NCBI RefSeq assembly: GCF_022430545.2
Contig: NZ_CP092488.2
Coordinates: 3,224,001 to 3,288,000, forward strand
Length of the DNA: 64,000 bases
Reading direction: 5' to 3'
DNA from: Mycobacterium paraterrae
GTDB taxonomy: Bacteria > Actinomycetota > Actinomycetes > Mycobacteriales > Mycobacteriaceae
The position numbers and the translations under genes were made by a program. The notes under the pieces are model-generated. The model ran no database searches and was not told the origin of the DNA. It worked only from the letters and a program-made list of their open reading frames with translations. Shown here in pieces: positions 1 to 9,768 of this stretch (positions within the stretch are counted from its first letter, which is position 1; each line of letters begins with the position of its first letter).

Positions 1-13
1 CGGTGGGTGTCGT

Positions 14-19
14 TACAAT
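14..19 (+). promoter_or_regulatory. Putative -10 box of the HNH gene
   Basis: TACAAT fits the mycobacterial TANNNT -10 pattern and ends 6 nt before the ATG at 26. That spacing predicts a leaderless transcript. The -35 region would lie outside the window. Confidence 0.5.
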
Positions 20-25
20 TCGAAC

Positions 26-1387
26 ATGCGCTCGAGTAGTCGTGAGGATGTCGTCGAGGGTCTCGACGCGCTGCGCGCTGCGATGAAACGCACCCTGGAC
101 CTCGGGTTCGACGCGTTGACGACGCCGGAGCGGCTCAACGTCCTGGAAAGCTTCGAGGTGTTCCGCCGGCAGCTGCCCGCGGTCGAGCACGAGTTGATCA
201 ACGAGCTGGGCCACGAAGACCAGGCGGTGCTGGGTGGGAAACTACCCGCGGTGCTGGCCGACCGGCTCCGGATCAGCCGTTCAGAGGCCTCCCGCCGTAT
301 CCACGAAGCCGCCGATTTGGGCGAGCGGCGGGCCTTGAACGGTGAGGTGTTGGCGCCGGTGTTGCCCGCGACCGCTGCCGCCCAACGCGCCGGGGAGCTG
401 GGCGCCGGCCATGTCGCGGTGATCCGCTCGTTTTGGCAACGCATCCCCGACTTCGTCGATGTCGGCACCCGCGCACGCGCCGAACAAGAACTCGCCCAGC
501 GCGCCACCGAACACCGCCCCGACGAACTGGCCAAACTCGCCGACCGGCTGATGGACTGCCTCAACCCCGACGGCGACTTCACCGACATCGACCGCGCCAC
601 ACGCCGCGGCATCACGATCGGCCGCCAAGACATCGACGGCATGAGCAAGATCAGCGGCTATTTGACCCCGGAGGCGCGGGCTACCTGGGATGCGGTGTTC
701 GCCAAACTCGCCGCACCCGGCATGTGCAACCCCAACGACGCTGAACCCTGCATCTCCGGTACCCCGTCCCAAGAGGCGATCCAGGGCGACACCCGCGGCG
801 CCCACCAACGCACCCACGACGCCCTGCTCACCGCCGGACGCGCCCTACTGGCCTCCGGCGACCTCGGCCAACACAACGGGCTACCCACCAGCATCATCGT
901 CACCACCACACTCCAGGAGCTAGAAGCCGGCGCCGGGCGGGGTTTGACCGCCGGCGGCACCCTGCTACCGATGTCCGATGTCATCCGGCTGGCCCAACAC
1001 GCCCACCACTACCTGGCCATCTTCAAGCGCGGCAAAGCGTTGGCGCTGTATCACAGCAAACGCCTGGCCACACCGGCCCAACGACTCGTCCTGATCGCCA
1101 GAGATCGCGGCTGCACCTTCCCCAGCTGCGACGTCTCGGGCTACCACTGCCAGGTCCACCACGACGACCCCTACCGCACCCACCCCGTCAGCGACGTCAA
1201 CCACATGACCCTGACCTGTCCCCCCAACCACGCCCTCACCGAACAAGGCTGGACCACCCGCAAAAACCACCGCGGCGAAACCGAATGGATCCCACCACCC
1301 CACCTCGACCGCGGCCAACCCCGCACCAACACCTACCACCACCCCGAAAAACTCCTCCAAAACGGAGACGACGACGAAGCGGCTTAG
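26..1387 (+). CDS. HNH endonuclease of the 13E12 repeat (DUF222) family
   Basis: Protein of 453 residues. The first roughly 300 residues form a helical, Arg/Ala-rich DUF222 domain (LNVLESFEVFRRQLPAVEHE near the start). The C-terminus carries an HNH-like zinc and nuclease motif: CTFPSC, then HCQVHH, then an Asn-His pair in CPPNHALTEQGW. This is the architecture of the 13E12 repeat proteins, which occur in many copies in mycobacteria. Their role is not firmly established; some are thought to be remnants of selfish or intron-associated nucleases. The frame is intact. Its stop overlaps the stop of the opposite-strand DUF732 gene. No methyltransferase or other restriction partner lies beside it. 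Confidence 0.88.
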   Translation: MRSSSREDVVEGLDALRAAMKRTLDLGFDALTTPERLNVLESFEVFRRQLPAVEHELINELGHEDQAVLGGKLPAVLADRLRISRSEASRRIHEAADLGERRALNGEVLAPVLPATAAAQRAGELGAGHVAVIRSFWQRIPDFVDVGTRARAEQELAQRATEHRPDELAKLADRLMDCLNPDGDFTDIDRATRRGITIGRQDIDGMSKISGYLTPEARATWDAVFAKLAAPGMCNPNDAEPCISGTPSQEAIQGDTRGAHQRTHDALLTAGRALLASGDLGQHNGLPTSIIVTTTLQELEAGAGRGLTAGGTLLPMSDVIRLAQHAHHYLAIFKRGKALALYHSKRLATPAQRLVLIARDRGCTFPSCDVSGYHCQVHHDDPYRTHPVSDVNHMTLTCPPNHALTEQGWTTRKNHRGETEWIPPPHLDRGQPRTNTYHHPEKLLQNGDDDEAA

Positions 1388-1707
1388 TACTTGAGGTCGT
1401 GCGGCAGCAAGTAGGACTTGTCGAGGCAGAAGTTCGCGACGGCCGCGCCGATGACCATGGCGGACTGGTGCATGGTCAGCCCGGGATTCTCGTGGTTTAC
1501 CGCGGCGACCAGCGGGTCGAAACCGGTCGCGGGCAGACGATCGCACATCTGCCGTCCGTAGGGCCCGGCCGCGGCGGGACTGTCGGCGGGAACGCCGACC
1601 GATTGAACGTTGGCCTGATACGCGCTGTCGATGTCGTCGGCGTGGGCAAGCGGTGCAGTGCCTACAACCAAGGCGCAGAAGGCCAGCAGCGGTTTCACAG
1701 CTCGCAC
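1384..1707 (-). CDS. Small exported DUF732 protein
   Basis: Protein of 107 residues. A Sec signal peptide is clear: Arg/Lys at the start, the hydrophobic stretch LLAFCALVVGTAPLAHA, and likely cleavage after AHA. The mature part has the DUF732 pattern: Gln-Met-Cys-Asp near the middle and NFCLDKSY near the end, the two cysteines probably forming a disulfide. DUF732 proteins are short secreted or periplasmic mycobacterial proteins of unknown function. It lies 36 nt downstream of the methyltransferase on the same strand, so it may be read through from the met operon. A second DUF732 gene occurs at 53352-53681. Confidence 0.8.
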   Translation of the reverse strand: MRAVKPLLAFCALVVGTAPLAHADDIDSAYQANVQSVGVPADSPAAAGPYGRQMCDRLPATGFDPLVAAVNHENPGLTMHQSAMVIGAAVANFCLDKSYLLPHDLKY

Positions 1708-1743
1708 AATAGCCGCGGTCGCCCGACGCGGCGGGCCCCAGGG

Positions 1744-2478
1744 CTAAGCCGCGAGCGTCGCGCGCACGCACACCGTGATGTACGGCAACGCAAGACCGCC
1801 GGCATTGGCCAACGCGGGATGGGTGGCCAGCAACTCGCGCACCTGGTCCAGCGTCTTGGTGCGGACCTGAGTGGGAGAGGTGATGCAGTAACTGCGCGAC
1901 GCGACCAGATCGATCAACGCTTGCGGGGTCAGATAATTCGTCCACTCGACCTGGTGGCGCTCGACGTGGGTGAAGGGCTCCGGCAACGTGACGTGGTCGC
2001 GCATCGGGTCGCCGTCGCGGCCGATGATGCTGCCCAATTCCCGCACCCAGCCGGATCGCTCGTCGCGGGTGTTCCACACCAGACCCAGTCGGCCGCCGGG
2101 GCGAAGCACTCGGGCCAGCTCCGGTATCGCCCGGTCAGGGTTGAACCAGTGCCATGCCTGCGCAACGAGCACCGCGTCGACGCTGTTGTCCGCCAGCGGG
2201 ATTTCCTCCGCGGTGCCGAGCAGCGCCGGCGTATTCGGAAGCGATGTGCGCAGCATCTCCAGCATCTCGGCGATCGGATCGACGGCGATCACATCCAGCC
2301 CGCGTTCCACCAGCCGGCTGGTCAGCTTGCCGGTTCCCGCGCCGAGGTCCAGCACGTCGCGGGCCCCGCTGGGCAGCAACCAGTCGATTGCCTCCGGCGG
2401 ATACGACGGGCGCCCGCGCTCGTACGCGGCCGCTTCAGAGCCAAATGACAGTGAGCGGGCCTGTGAAGACTGACTCAC
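1744..2478 (-). CDS. Class I SAM-dependent methyltransferase (Rv3342-like)
   Basis: Protein of 244 residues, starting with GTG at 2478. This GTG overlaps the metX stop in the pattern GTGA, so translation is probably coupled. An upstream in-frame start at 2604 would run deep into metX and is rejected. Motif I is DLGAGTG at about residues 44-50, followed by an acidic residue ending strand 2 (VIAVDP) and the later LVWNTRD segment. The family is the UbiE/methyltransferase-11 group; the substrate is unknown. The position as third gene after metY-metX matches M. tuberculosis Rv3342, and placement in a SAM-regulated operon fits a SAM user. Confidence 0.87.
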   Translation of the reverse strand: MSQSSQARSLSFGSEAAAYERGRPSYPPEAIDWLLPSGARDVLDLGAGTGKLTSRLVERGLDVIAVDPIAEMLEMLRTSLPNTPALLGTAEEIPLADNSVDAVLVAQAWHWFNPDRAIPELARVLRPGGRLGLVWNTRDERSGWVRELGSIIGRDGDPMRDHVTLPEPFTHVERHQVEWTNYLTPQALIDLVASRSYCITSPTQVRTKTLDQVRELLATHPALANAGGLALPYITVCVRATLAA

Positions 2479-3614
2479 CGCGAACACGCACCCTTCGCCG
2501 CGGCCAAATCCAACGTCTGTCGCACCAAATCCCCCACGGCGTCCGTCTCTACCAGGAACCCGTCGTGCCCATAGATCGAATCGACCACGCGGAGGCCGTC
2601 GCATCCCGGCAGCAGCGAGGCCAGCTCCTCCTGCAGCCTCAGCGGATAGAGCCGGTCGGAGGTGATGCCACCAACCACGGCAGGTACCGGGCAGGCCCGC
2701 AGTGCGGCCTCGACGCCGCCGCGGCCACGGCCGACGTCATGACTGGACAACGACTCGGTGAGCACGACGTAACTGCCCGCATCGAACCGCGACACCAGCT
2801 TGCTGCCCTGATGCTCCAGATAACTCTGCACCGCGTAGCGGCCTCCGGCCGCGGGATCTTCACCGCGTTGGGCCTCATTGGCGAACCGGCTGTCCAACTC
2901 GGCCTCGCCGCGGTAAGTCAGGTGGGCGAAGCGGCGAGCGATCTCGAGTCCCGCGTCCGGGGTGCGTCCGGTGTCGTAGTAGTCGCCGCCCTGCCAGTTC
3001 GGGTCGGCTTTGATGGCGGCGATTTGGGTGCACTGCGTACCGATCTGGTCGGCCGTCGCGCGCGCGCCGACGGCCAGTAGCAGCCCGGCGCCGACCCGCT
3101 CGGGATAGGAGACCATCCACTCGAGCGCTCGCGCGCCACCCATCGATCCGCCCAGCACCGCGGCGACGTCGGTGATGCCCAGCGCCGCGAGCGCCGCCAC
3201 GTCCGCCGTGACCTGGTCGCGGATCGACACCAGCGGAAACCTTGAGCCCCAAGCCTTTCCGTCGGGCGCGGTCGACCGCGGCCCGGTCGAGCCCTGACAG
3301 CCTCCCAGTACGTTGGTGGCCACCGCGCACCACCGGCGGGTGTCGATTGGCGCACCCGGGCCCGCGATTCCGTCCCACCAGCCCGGTGTGGGATGCCCGG
3401 GACCGGCAGGCCCGGTGACGTGCGAGTCGCCGGTCAGCGCGTGCAGGACGACGACGACGTTGTCGCGGGTGGGCGACAACTCGCCCCACCGCTGAACGGC
3501 AATGCTGACGTCGTCGAGCACCATGCTGTTTTCCAGCGTCAGCGAGCCCACGTCCACGATGCCCACTTCGCCCTCGGCGGGCAGCGTCTGCGTCGGCATG
3601 TCAGAGATTGTCAC
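2475..3614 (-). CDS. metX: Homoserine O-acetyltransferase
   Basis: Protein of 379 residues, matching the mycobacterial enzyme length. It transfers acetyl from acetyl-CoA to homoserine, the committed step to methionine in the cytoplasm. It has an alpha/beta hydrolase fold: the nucleophile is Ser157 in GGSMGGARALEW, the acid is probably the Asp of SDRLYPLRLQ, and the base is His350 in YGHDGFLVE. The N-terminal LHALTGDSHV segment is typical of MetX. It starts 11 nt after the metY stop and ends overlapping the methyltransferase start, so all three form one operon. MetX and MetY act in sequence. Confidence 0.95.
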   Translation of the reverse strand: MTISDMPTQTLPAEGEVGIVDVGSLTLENSMVLDDVSIAVQRWGELSPTRDNVVVVLHALTGDSHVTGPAGPGHPTPGWWDGIAGPGAPIDTRRWCAVATNVLGGCQGSTGPRSTAPDGKAWGSRFPLVSIRDQVTADVAALAALGITDVAAVLGGSMGGARALEWMVSYPERVGAGLLLAVGARATADQIGTQCTQIAAIKADPNWQGGDYYDTGRTPDAGLEIARRFAHLTYRGEAELDSRFANEAQRGEDPAAGGRYAVQSYLEHQGSKLVSRFDAGSYVVLTESLSSHDVGRGRGGVEAALRACPVPAVVGGITSDRLYPLRLQEELASLLPGCDGLRVVDSIYGHDGFLVETDAVGDLVRQTLDLAAAKGACSR

Positions 3615-3625
3615 CTGCCGACTCC

Positions 3626-4993
3626 TCAGAACGCCGCCACGGCGTGCGGGTCGCGTTCGCCGGCGGCTTGGACGCCGCCAAATGGACGAGCGGCGGAAAA
3701 GCCCAATTCGAGGTCGCCCAGGATGTCGTCGATTCCCTCGATACCGACCGCCAGCCGCACCAAACCGGGGCTGACCCCGGCCGCCAGCTGTTCGGCCGCG
3801 CTGAGTTGAGCGTGGGTCGTCGACGCCGGGTGGATCACCAGCGATCGGACGTCGCCGATGTTGGCGACGTGACTGTGCAACTTCAGGGCGTTGACGAAGG
3901 CCTTGCCGGCGTCGACCCCACCGACCAGCTCAAAAGACAGCACCGCGCCGGTTCCCTTCGGCGCCAACCTCTTCGCCCGCTCGTGCCACGGCGAGCTGGG
4001 CAGACCGGCGTAGTTGACCGCCTGCACGAGGTCGTGGCCCTCCAGATATTCGGCAACCCGCTGGGCGTTGGCGACGTGTCGCTCGATCCGCAGGCTCAGC
4101 GTCTCCAGACCTTGAGCGACCAGGAAAGCGTTGAACGGCGATGCCGCCGAACCCAGGTCGCGCAGCAGTTGCACCCGCGCCTTGAGCGCAAAAGCCGGTG
4201 GACCCAACTCCGCGAACACCACACCGTGGTAGCTGGGATCGGGGACGGTGAAGCCAGGAAAACGACCCTGCGTCCAGTCGAAGGTTCCGCCGTCGACGAT
4301 GACCCCGGCGATCGCGGCGCCATGCCCGCCGAGGTATTTGGTGGCCGAGTGCACGACGATGTCGGCGCCCTGGCTGATCGGCTGGATCAGGTACGGCGTC
4401 GCGACGGTGTTGTCGACGATCAGCGGCACACCGTTGTCGTGTGCCACAGCAGAAACGCCGGGGGTGTCCAGGACGTCGATTTGCGGGTTGGAGATGGTCT
4501 CGGCGAAGAACGCCTTCGTGTTGGGTCGCACCGCGGCACGCCATGACTCGAGGTCGTCGGGGTCTTCGACAAAGCTGACCTCGATGCCGAGCTTGGGCAG
4601 CGAGTAGTGGAACAGGTTGTAGGTGCCGCCGTAGAGCCGTGGACTGGAGACGATGTGATCGCCGGCCGCAGCCAGGTTGAGGATCGCGAACGTCTCGGCG
4701 GCCTGACCCGAAGCCAGGAACAGCGCGGCCACCCCGCCCTCCAGGGCGGCAATGCGCTGCTCGACGACGTCGGTGGTCGGGTTGCCGATGCGGGTGTAGA
4801 TGTTGCCGGGCACTTCCAGCCCGAACAGCGCCGCGGCGTGCGAGGTGTCGTCGAAGACGTACGACGTGGTCTGGTAGATCGGCAGCGCACGGGCGCCGGT
4901 GGCGGGGCAGGGTTGCTGGCCGGCGTGGATCTGCTTGGTCTCGAACGACCAGCCGGCGGTCGGATCGGTCTCAGGGGTGCTATCGGAACTCAC
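3626..4993 (-). CDS. metY: O-acetylhomoserine sulfhydrylase
   Basis: Protein of 455 residues; GTG start with GGAAAG upstream. A PLP enzyme of the Cys/Met metabolism family: the Schiff-base lysine is Lys219 in HSATKYLGGHG, and SSPRLYGGTYNLF and VDNTVATPYL are family signatures. It joins sulfide to O-acetylhomoserine to give homocysteine. In M. tuberculosis the equivalent gene is named metC (Rv3340), but the length and residues favour the sulfhydrylase. It is the first gene of the operon and lies about 100 nt downstream of a SAM-IV riboswitch, so it should be repressed when SAM is plentiful. Confidence 0.94.
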   Translation of the reverse strand: MSSDSTPETDPTAGWSFETKQIHAGQQPCPATGARALPIYQTTSYVFDDTSHAAALFGLEVPGNIYTRIGNPTTDVVEQRIAALEGGVAALFLASGQAAETFAILNLAAAGDHIVSSPRLYGGTYNLFHYSLPKLGIEVSFVEDPDDLESWRAAVRPNTKAFFAETISNPQIDVLDTPGVSAVAHDNGVPLIVDNTVATPYLIQPISQGADIVVHSATKYLGGHGAAIAGVIVDGGTFDWTQGRFPGFTVPDPSYHGVVFAELGPPAFALKARVQLLRDLGSAASPFNAFLVAQGLETLSLRIERHVANAQRVAEYLEGHDLVQAVNYAGLPSSPWHERAKRLAPKGTGAVLSFELVGGVDAGKAFVNALKLHSHVANIGDVRSLVIHPASTTHAQLSAAEQLAAGVSPGLVRLAVGIEGIDDILGDLELGFSAARPFGGVQAAGERDPHAVAAF

Positions 4994-5029
4994 GGTGGAT
5001 TGCTTTCCGGGAAGCCGTCAACGACACAC

Positions 5030-5088
5030 GATGGGCCAGCCCACACAGGTGCGCATCAGGTTTCCCTGTCTACTCCGGGGGGCCCATC
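5030..5088 (-). promoter_or_regulatory. Inverted repeat between SAM-IV aptamer and metY
   Basis: In the metY leader, GATGGGCC (5088-5081) is a perfect complement of GGCCCATC (5037-5030). The 43 nt between them hold a smaller ACAGG/CCTGT pair. It follows the aptamer by a few bases and precedes metY by about 36 nt, the position of an expression platform. No U-run follows, so if it acts it may sequester, pause or use Rho rather than intrinsic termination. Function is inferred. Confidence 0.45.
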
Positions 5089-5094
5089 ACGGCG

Positions 5095-5214
5095 GACCCG
5101 CGCTTGCCGCGTAGCCACTGTCAGCTACGAAACCTGGTCTTCACCCGGAGCACCCCACCGCGGTTGGAGGGTTGCCGGCCAGCAAGCCGGGGCTTGACGC
5201 TGGCGCTCATGACC
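5095..5214 (-). ncRNA. SAM-IV riboswitch upstream of metY
   Basis: The reverse strand begins GGTCATGAGCGCCAGCG and continues through AAGCCCCGGCTTGCTGG, CGGCAACCCTCCAACCGC, GTGGGGTGCTCCGGGTGAAG, GACCAGG and the hairpin GTAGC/GCTAC. It ends with the GCGGCAAGCGCGGGTC block. This is nearly identical to the Mycobacterium SAM-IV aptamer whose structure is known, including length (about 120 nt) and pseudoknot elements. It senses S-adenosylmethionine. A -10-like TAGGCT sits just upstream, so the aptamer would start almost at the transcript 5' end. It controls metY-metX and probably the methyltransferase. Confidence 0.94.
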
Positions 5215-5221
5215 AAGGAGA

Positions 5222-5227
5222 AGCCTA
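5222..5227 (-). promoter_or_regulatory. Putative -10 box of the metY operon
   Basis: TAGGCT on the reverse strand, 7 nt before the first base of the SAM-IV aptamer. This is where a -10 must lie if transcription begins at the aptamer. No convincing -35 box was seen. Confidence 0.45.
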
Positions 5228-5352
5228 GCTCATCAAGGCGAACGCGTGCCAGCCGCCGGATCGAGGTCGGCGGCGGCGCAAACATGCTTGATAACGTGGC
5301 AGCAGATTCACCGCGAAGCCCGTCAGGATCTAACCGATACCGGGAGAAATAC

Positions 5353-7593
<2,241 letters not shown>

Positions 7594-7602
7594 CCGGCGG
7601 GG

Positions 7603-8643
7603 TCAGTCGACCAGCCCGCGCAGCGTGTCGATCAGCTTCACCCGCTCGTTGGCGGTTCCCGCGATCGGCACCACGTTCAGCGTCGTCACCCCGGCCTCGC
7701 GGAAAGCCGCGATCCTTTCTTTGACGAATCCGGGCGTCCCGATCAGCGATACGTCGCGCACCAGGTCGTCCGGGACCGCCTTGGCGGCCGCCTCTTTGTC
7801 GCCGGCCAGGTAGAGCTCTTGAATGCGATCGGCTTGGGCGCCGTACCCGTAGCGGGTGGCCAGCGTGTGGTAGAAGTTCTTGCCCTTGGCGCCCATGCCA
7901 CCGATGTAGAGCGCCAGGTGCGGCTTGACGATTTCCCTTAGCGGCTCGACATTTTCGCCGATGGCCAGGGTCGGGCCGGCGAACACCTGCAGGTCACCCA
8001 GTGTGGGGTCGCGCTTTTCCTGACCGGCGGCCAGCGCTTTGCCCCAGACATCCTGCGCCTTCTCGGGAAGGAAGAAGATCGGCTGCCACCCCTCAGCGAG
8101 CTCGGCGGCCAGCTCTACGTTCTTGGGTCCCAGCGCGGCAATCAGGATCGGAATGCGTTCCCGCACAGGCTTATTGATCAGCTTCAAGGCCTTGCCCAGC
8201 CCGGTGCCCTGTTCGGCGGGTAACGGGATCTGATAGTGGTCGCCCTGGTACTGCAGCTTCTCGCGCCGCCAGACCGCGCGGCAGATCTCGATGACCTCGC
8301 GGGTCCGGGCGATCGGTGCGTCGTAGCGGACGCCGTGGAATCCCTCGATCACCTGCGGCCCGGAGGCGCCGAGACCGAGCACGTAACGACCGTCGGAGAC
8401 GTAGTCCAGACCGGCCGCGGTCATCGCGGTCAGCGTGGGCGTACGGGTGTAGAGCTGCAGAATGCCCGATGCCAACTCGACCCGGTCGGTGCTGGCCGCC
8501 AGGTAGCCGAGCGCGCTCACCGCGTCGTAGGAATATGCCTCGGGGACAAAGACGATGTCGAGGCCGGCCCGCTCGAGGTCGGCTACCTCGGCGGCCACCT
8601 CCTTGAATCCGCCCGCATAGTTGATTCCTAGTCCGATGCGCAT
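7603..8643 (-). CDS. LLM class F420-dependent oxidoreductase
   Basis: Protein of 346 residues with a luciferase-like TIM barrel. Typical segments are GLDIVFVPEAYSYDAVSALG, the strand and loop ASGILQLYTRTPTLTAMTA, GRYVLGLGASGPQVIEG and a C-terminal GTPGFVKERIAAFREAG. It resembles M. tuberculosis Rv3520c. Members use reduced F420 or FMN to reduce or oxidise small organic molecules in the cytoplasm; the substrate is not predictable here. It ends 9 nt from the icd2 stop (convergent) and lies 20 nt downstream of the NTF2-like gene, suggesting a two-gene unit under the PadR regulator at 9199. Confidence 0.88.
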   Translation of the reverse strand: MRIGLGINYAGGFKEVAAEVADLERAGLDIVFVPEAYSYDAVSALGYLAASTDRVELASGILQLYTRTPTLTAMTAAGLDYVSDGRYVLGLGASGPQVIEGFHGVRYDAPIARTREVIEICRAVWRREKLQYQGDHYQIPLPAEQGTGLGKALKLINKPVRERIPILIAALGPKNVELAAELAEGWQPIFFLPEKAQDVWGKALAAGQEKRDPTLGDLQVFAGPTLAIGENVEPLREIVKPHLALYIGGMGAKGKNFYHTLATRYGYGAQADRIQELYLAGDKEAAAKAVPDDLVRDVSLIGTPGFVKERIAAFREAGVTTLNVVPIAGTANERVKLIDTLRGLVD

Positions 8644-8663
8644 GCCTGGCTGCTCCTTTGCCT

Positions 8664-9080
8664 CTAGGCCCGGGCGAACTGGTCGGCCAGTTCGACGGCT
8701 TCCTGCTGGATCCTCGGAAATTGTGCGCCCATCGCTTCGGACAAGGCCGTCGCTCCGGAAAGCGGTCGCACCATCACCTTAAAGTCGTCGATCAGACCGT
8801 CCGCATTGACATGGATGAAGTCGCAGCCGTTGACGGTGACGCCAGGGGAGCCGACGATGCCGGTCTCGAATTCGAGCGCGTGGGTGTCGCCGTCGTGGAT
8901 TTCGCGCACGTACCGGAAATTCTCGAAAACCCGCAGCACGCCGCGCAGGATCGCCGCCGTGATCGGCTTGCCGGCGTAGGGCTTGAACGCCACCGGGCTG
9001 GTGAACACGACGTCGTCGGCGAGCATGGCTTGGATGGCGGCTTCGTCGCGTTCTTCGACCGCCTTGCGGAAGGGATGCAT
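8664..9080 (-). CDS. SnoaL/NTF2-like fold protein
   Basis: Protein of 138 residues from ATG at 9080. GAGGTG lies 6 nt upstream, which decides this start over the longer reading from 9125. The fold is suggested by MHPFRKAVEERDEAAIQAML (helix), DDVVFTSPVAFKPYAGK, and alternating strands with HVNADGLIDDFKVMVRP near the end. Such proteins are small isomerases, dehydratases or binding proteins; no catalytic pair is certain. It is divergent from the PadR gene across a 118-bp region containing inverted repeats, and is probably cotranscribed with the F420-type oxidoreductase. Confidence 0.75.
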   Translation of the reverse strand: MHPFRKAVEERDEAAIQAMLADDVVFTSPVAFKPYAGKPITAAILRGVLRVFENFRYVREIHDGDTHALEFETGIVGSPGVTVNGCDFIHVNADGLIDDFKVMVRPLSGATALSEAMGAQFPRIQQEAVELADQFARA

Positions 9081-9096
9081 CGGACACCTCGAATGG

Positions 9097-9178
9097 TCAA
9101 TTAGTTGAGTAGGTGTGCTCGACATTAGGACTTGCCCGCTCGTATGTCCATAGGCGAATAATCACTTTGTTGACTAAT
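9097..9178. promoter_or_regulatory. Candidate PadR operator region
   Basis: The divergent region holds TCAATTAGTTGA (9097-9108, a TCAA/TTGA palindrome) and TTGACTAAT (9170-9178), which resemble each other in inverse orientation (TTAGTTGA versus TTAGTCAA). Symmetric AT-rich boxes in an otherwise GC-rich spacer between a PadR gene and its neighbour are likely operator half-sites. This is an inference from position and symmetry. Confidence 0.4.
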
Positions 9179-9186
9179 CGTAGTTG

Positions 9187-9192
9187 TACGAT
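9187..9192 (+). promoter_or_regulatory. Putative -10 box of the padR gene
   Basis: TACGAT ends 6 nt before the ATG at 9199, consistent with a leaderless transcript. This supports the ATG over the upstream in-frame TTG at 9184, which would lie inside the promoter. Confidence 0.5.
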
Positions 9193-9198
9193 GAGGTG

Positions 9199-9768
9199 AT
9201 GTCGCTACGCGATGCCGTGCTGGCCGCGCTCCTCGAGGGCGAGTCGTCCGGCTATGACCTGGCCAAGGATTTCGACGCGTCGGTCGCCAACTTCTGGGCG
9301 GCCACGCCGCAGCAGCTGTACCGCGAACTCGAGCGTCTCGCCGAGCAGGGGCTGATCCAGGCCCGCGTCGTCGAGCAGGAGCGGCGGCCCAACAAGCGGA
9401 TGTTCTCGCTGACCGACGCGGGTCACGAGGCGATCCGCGAGTTCACCGCCCGGCCGCCCAAGCCGTCGGCAATCCGCGACGAACTGCTGATCAAGGTCTC
9501 GGCGTTCGACGTCGGAGACGCGGCTGCCGTGCACGACCTGATTGCCGATCGCCGCGAGCGGGCGGAGGCGAAAGTCCAACGCTACGAACGCCTTCGGACC
9601 CGGATTCTGGACGGTCGCAGTGAAGAGGAATTTCTGGCGACTGCGCCGCGGGTGGGGCCGTATCTGACGTTGCTGCGCGGAATCTCCTACGAAGAAGAGA
9701 ACGTCCGCTGGGCCGACCGTGCGCTGACGATCGTGGAGCAGCGCGCGCGTGCCGGGTCGGTCGGCTAG
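9199..9768 (+). CDS. PadR family transcriptional regulator
   Basis: Protein of 189 residues. The N-terminal winged helix is clear: LRDAVLAALLEGESSGYDLA, then YRELERLAEQGLIQARVV and the wing RPNKRMFSLTDAGHEAI. The C-terminal half is the PadR-2 (Vir-type) helical dimerisation domain with a long helix rich in Arg and Glu. It probably represses itself and the divergent NTF2-like/F420-oxidoreductase pair, with an unknown aromatic or drug-like inducer. Its stop overlaps that of the alpha/beta hydrolase gene on the other strand (shared CTAG at 9765-9768). Confidence 0.88.
   Translation: MSLRDAVLAALLEGESSGYDLAKDFDASVANFWAATPQQLYRELERLAEQGLIQARVVEQERRPNKRMFSLTDAGHEAIREFTARPPKPSAIRDELLIKVSAFDVGDAAAVHDLIADRRERAEAKVQRYERLRTRILDGRSEEEFLATAPRVGPYLTLLRGISYEEENVRWADRALTIVEQRARAGSVG

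Noticed and set aside
26..1387. HNH protein as part of a restriction or defence system
   Set aside because: No methyltransferase, helicase or toxin-antitoxin partner lies beside it; the family is the common 13E12 repeat type.
5104..5352. 83-codon N-terminal extension of icd2
   Set aside because: It would translate across the antisense riboswitch and lacks conservation; GGGAG before the GTG at 5353 and the family length fix the later start.
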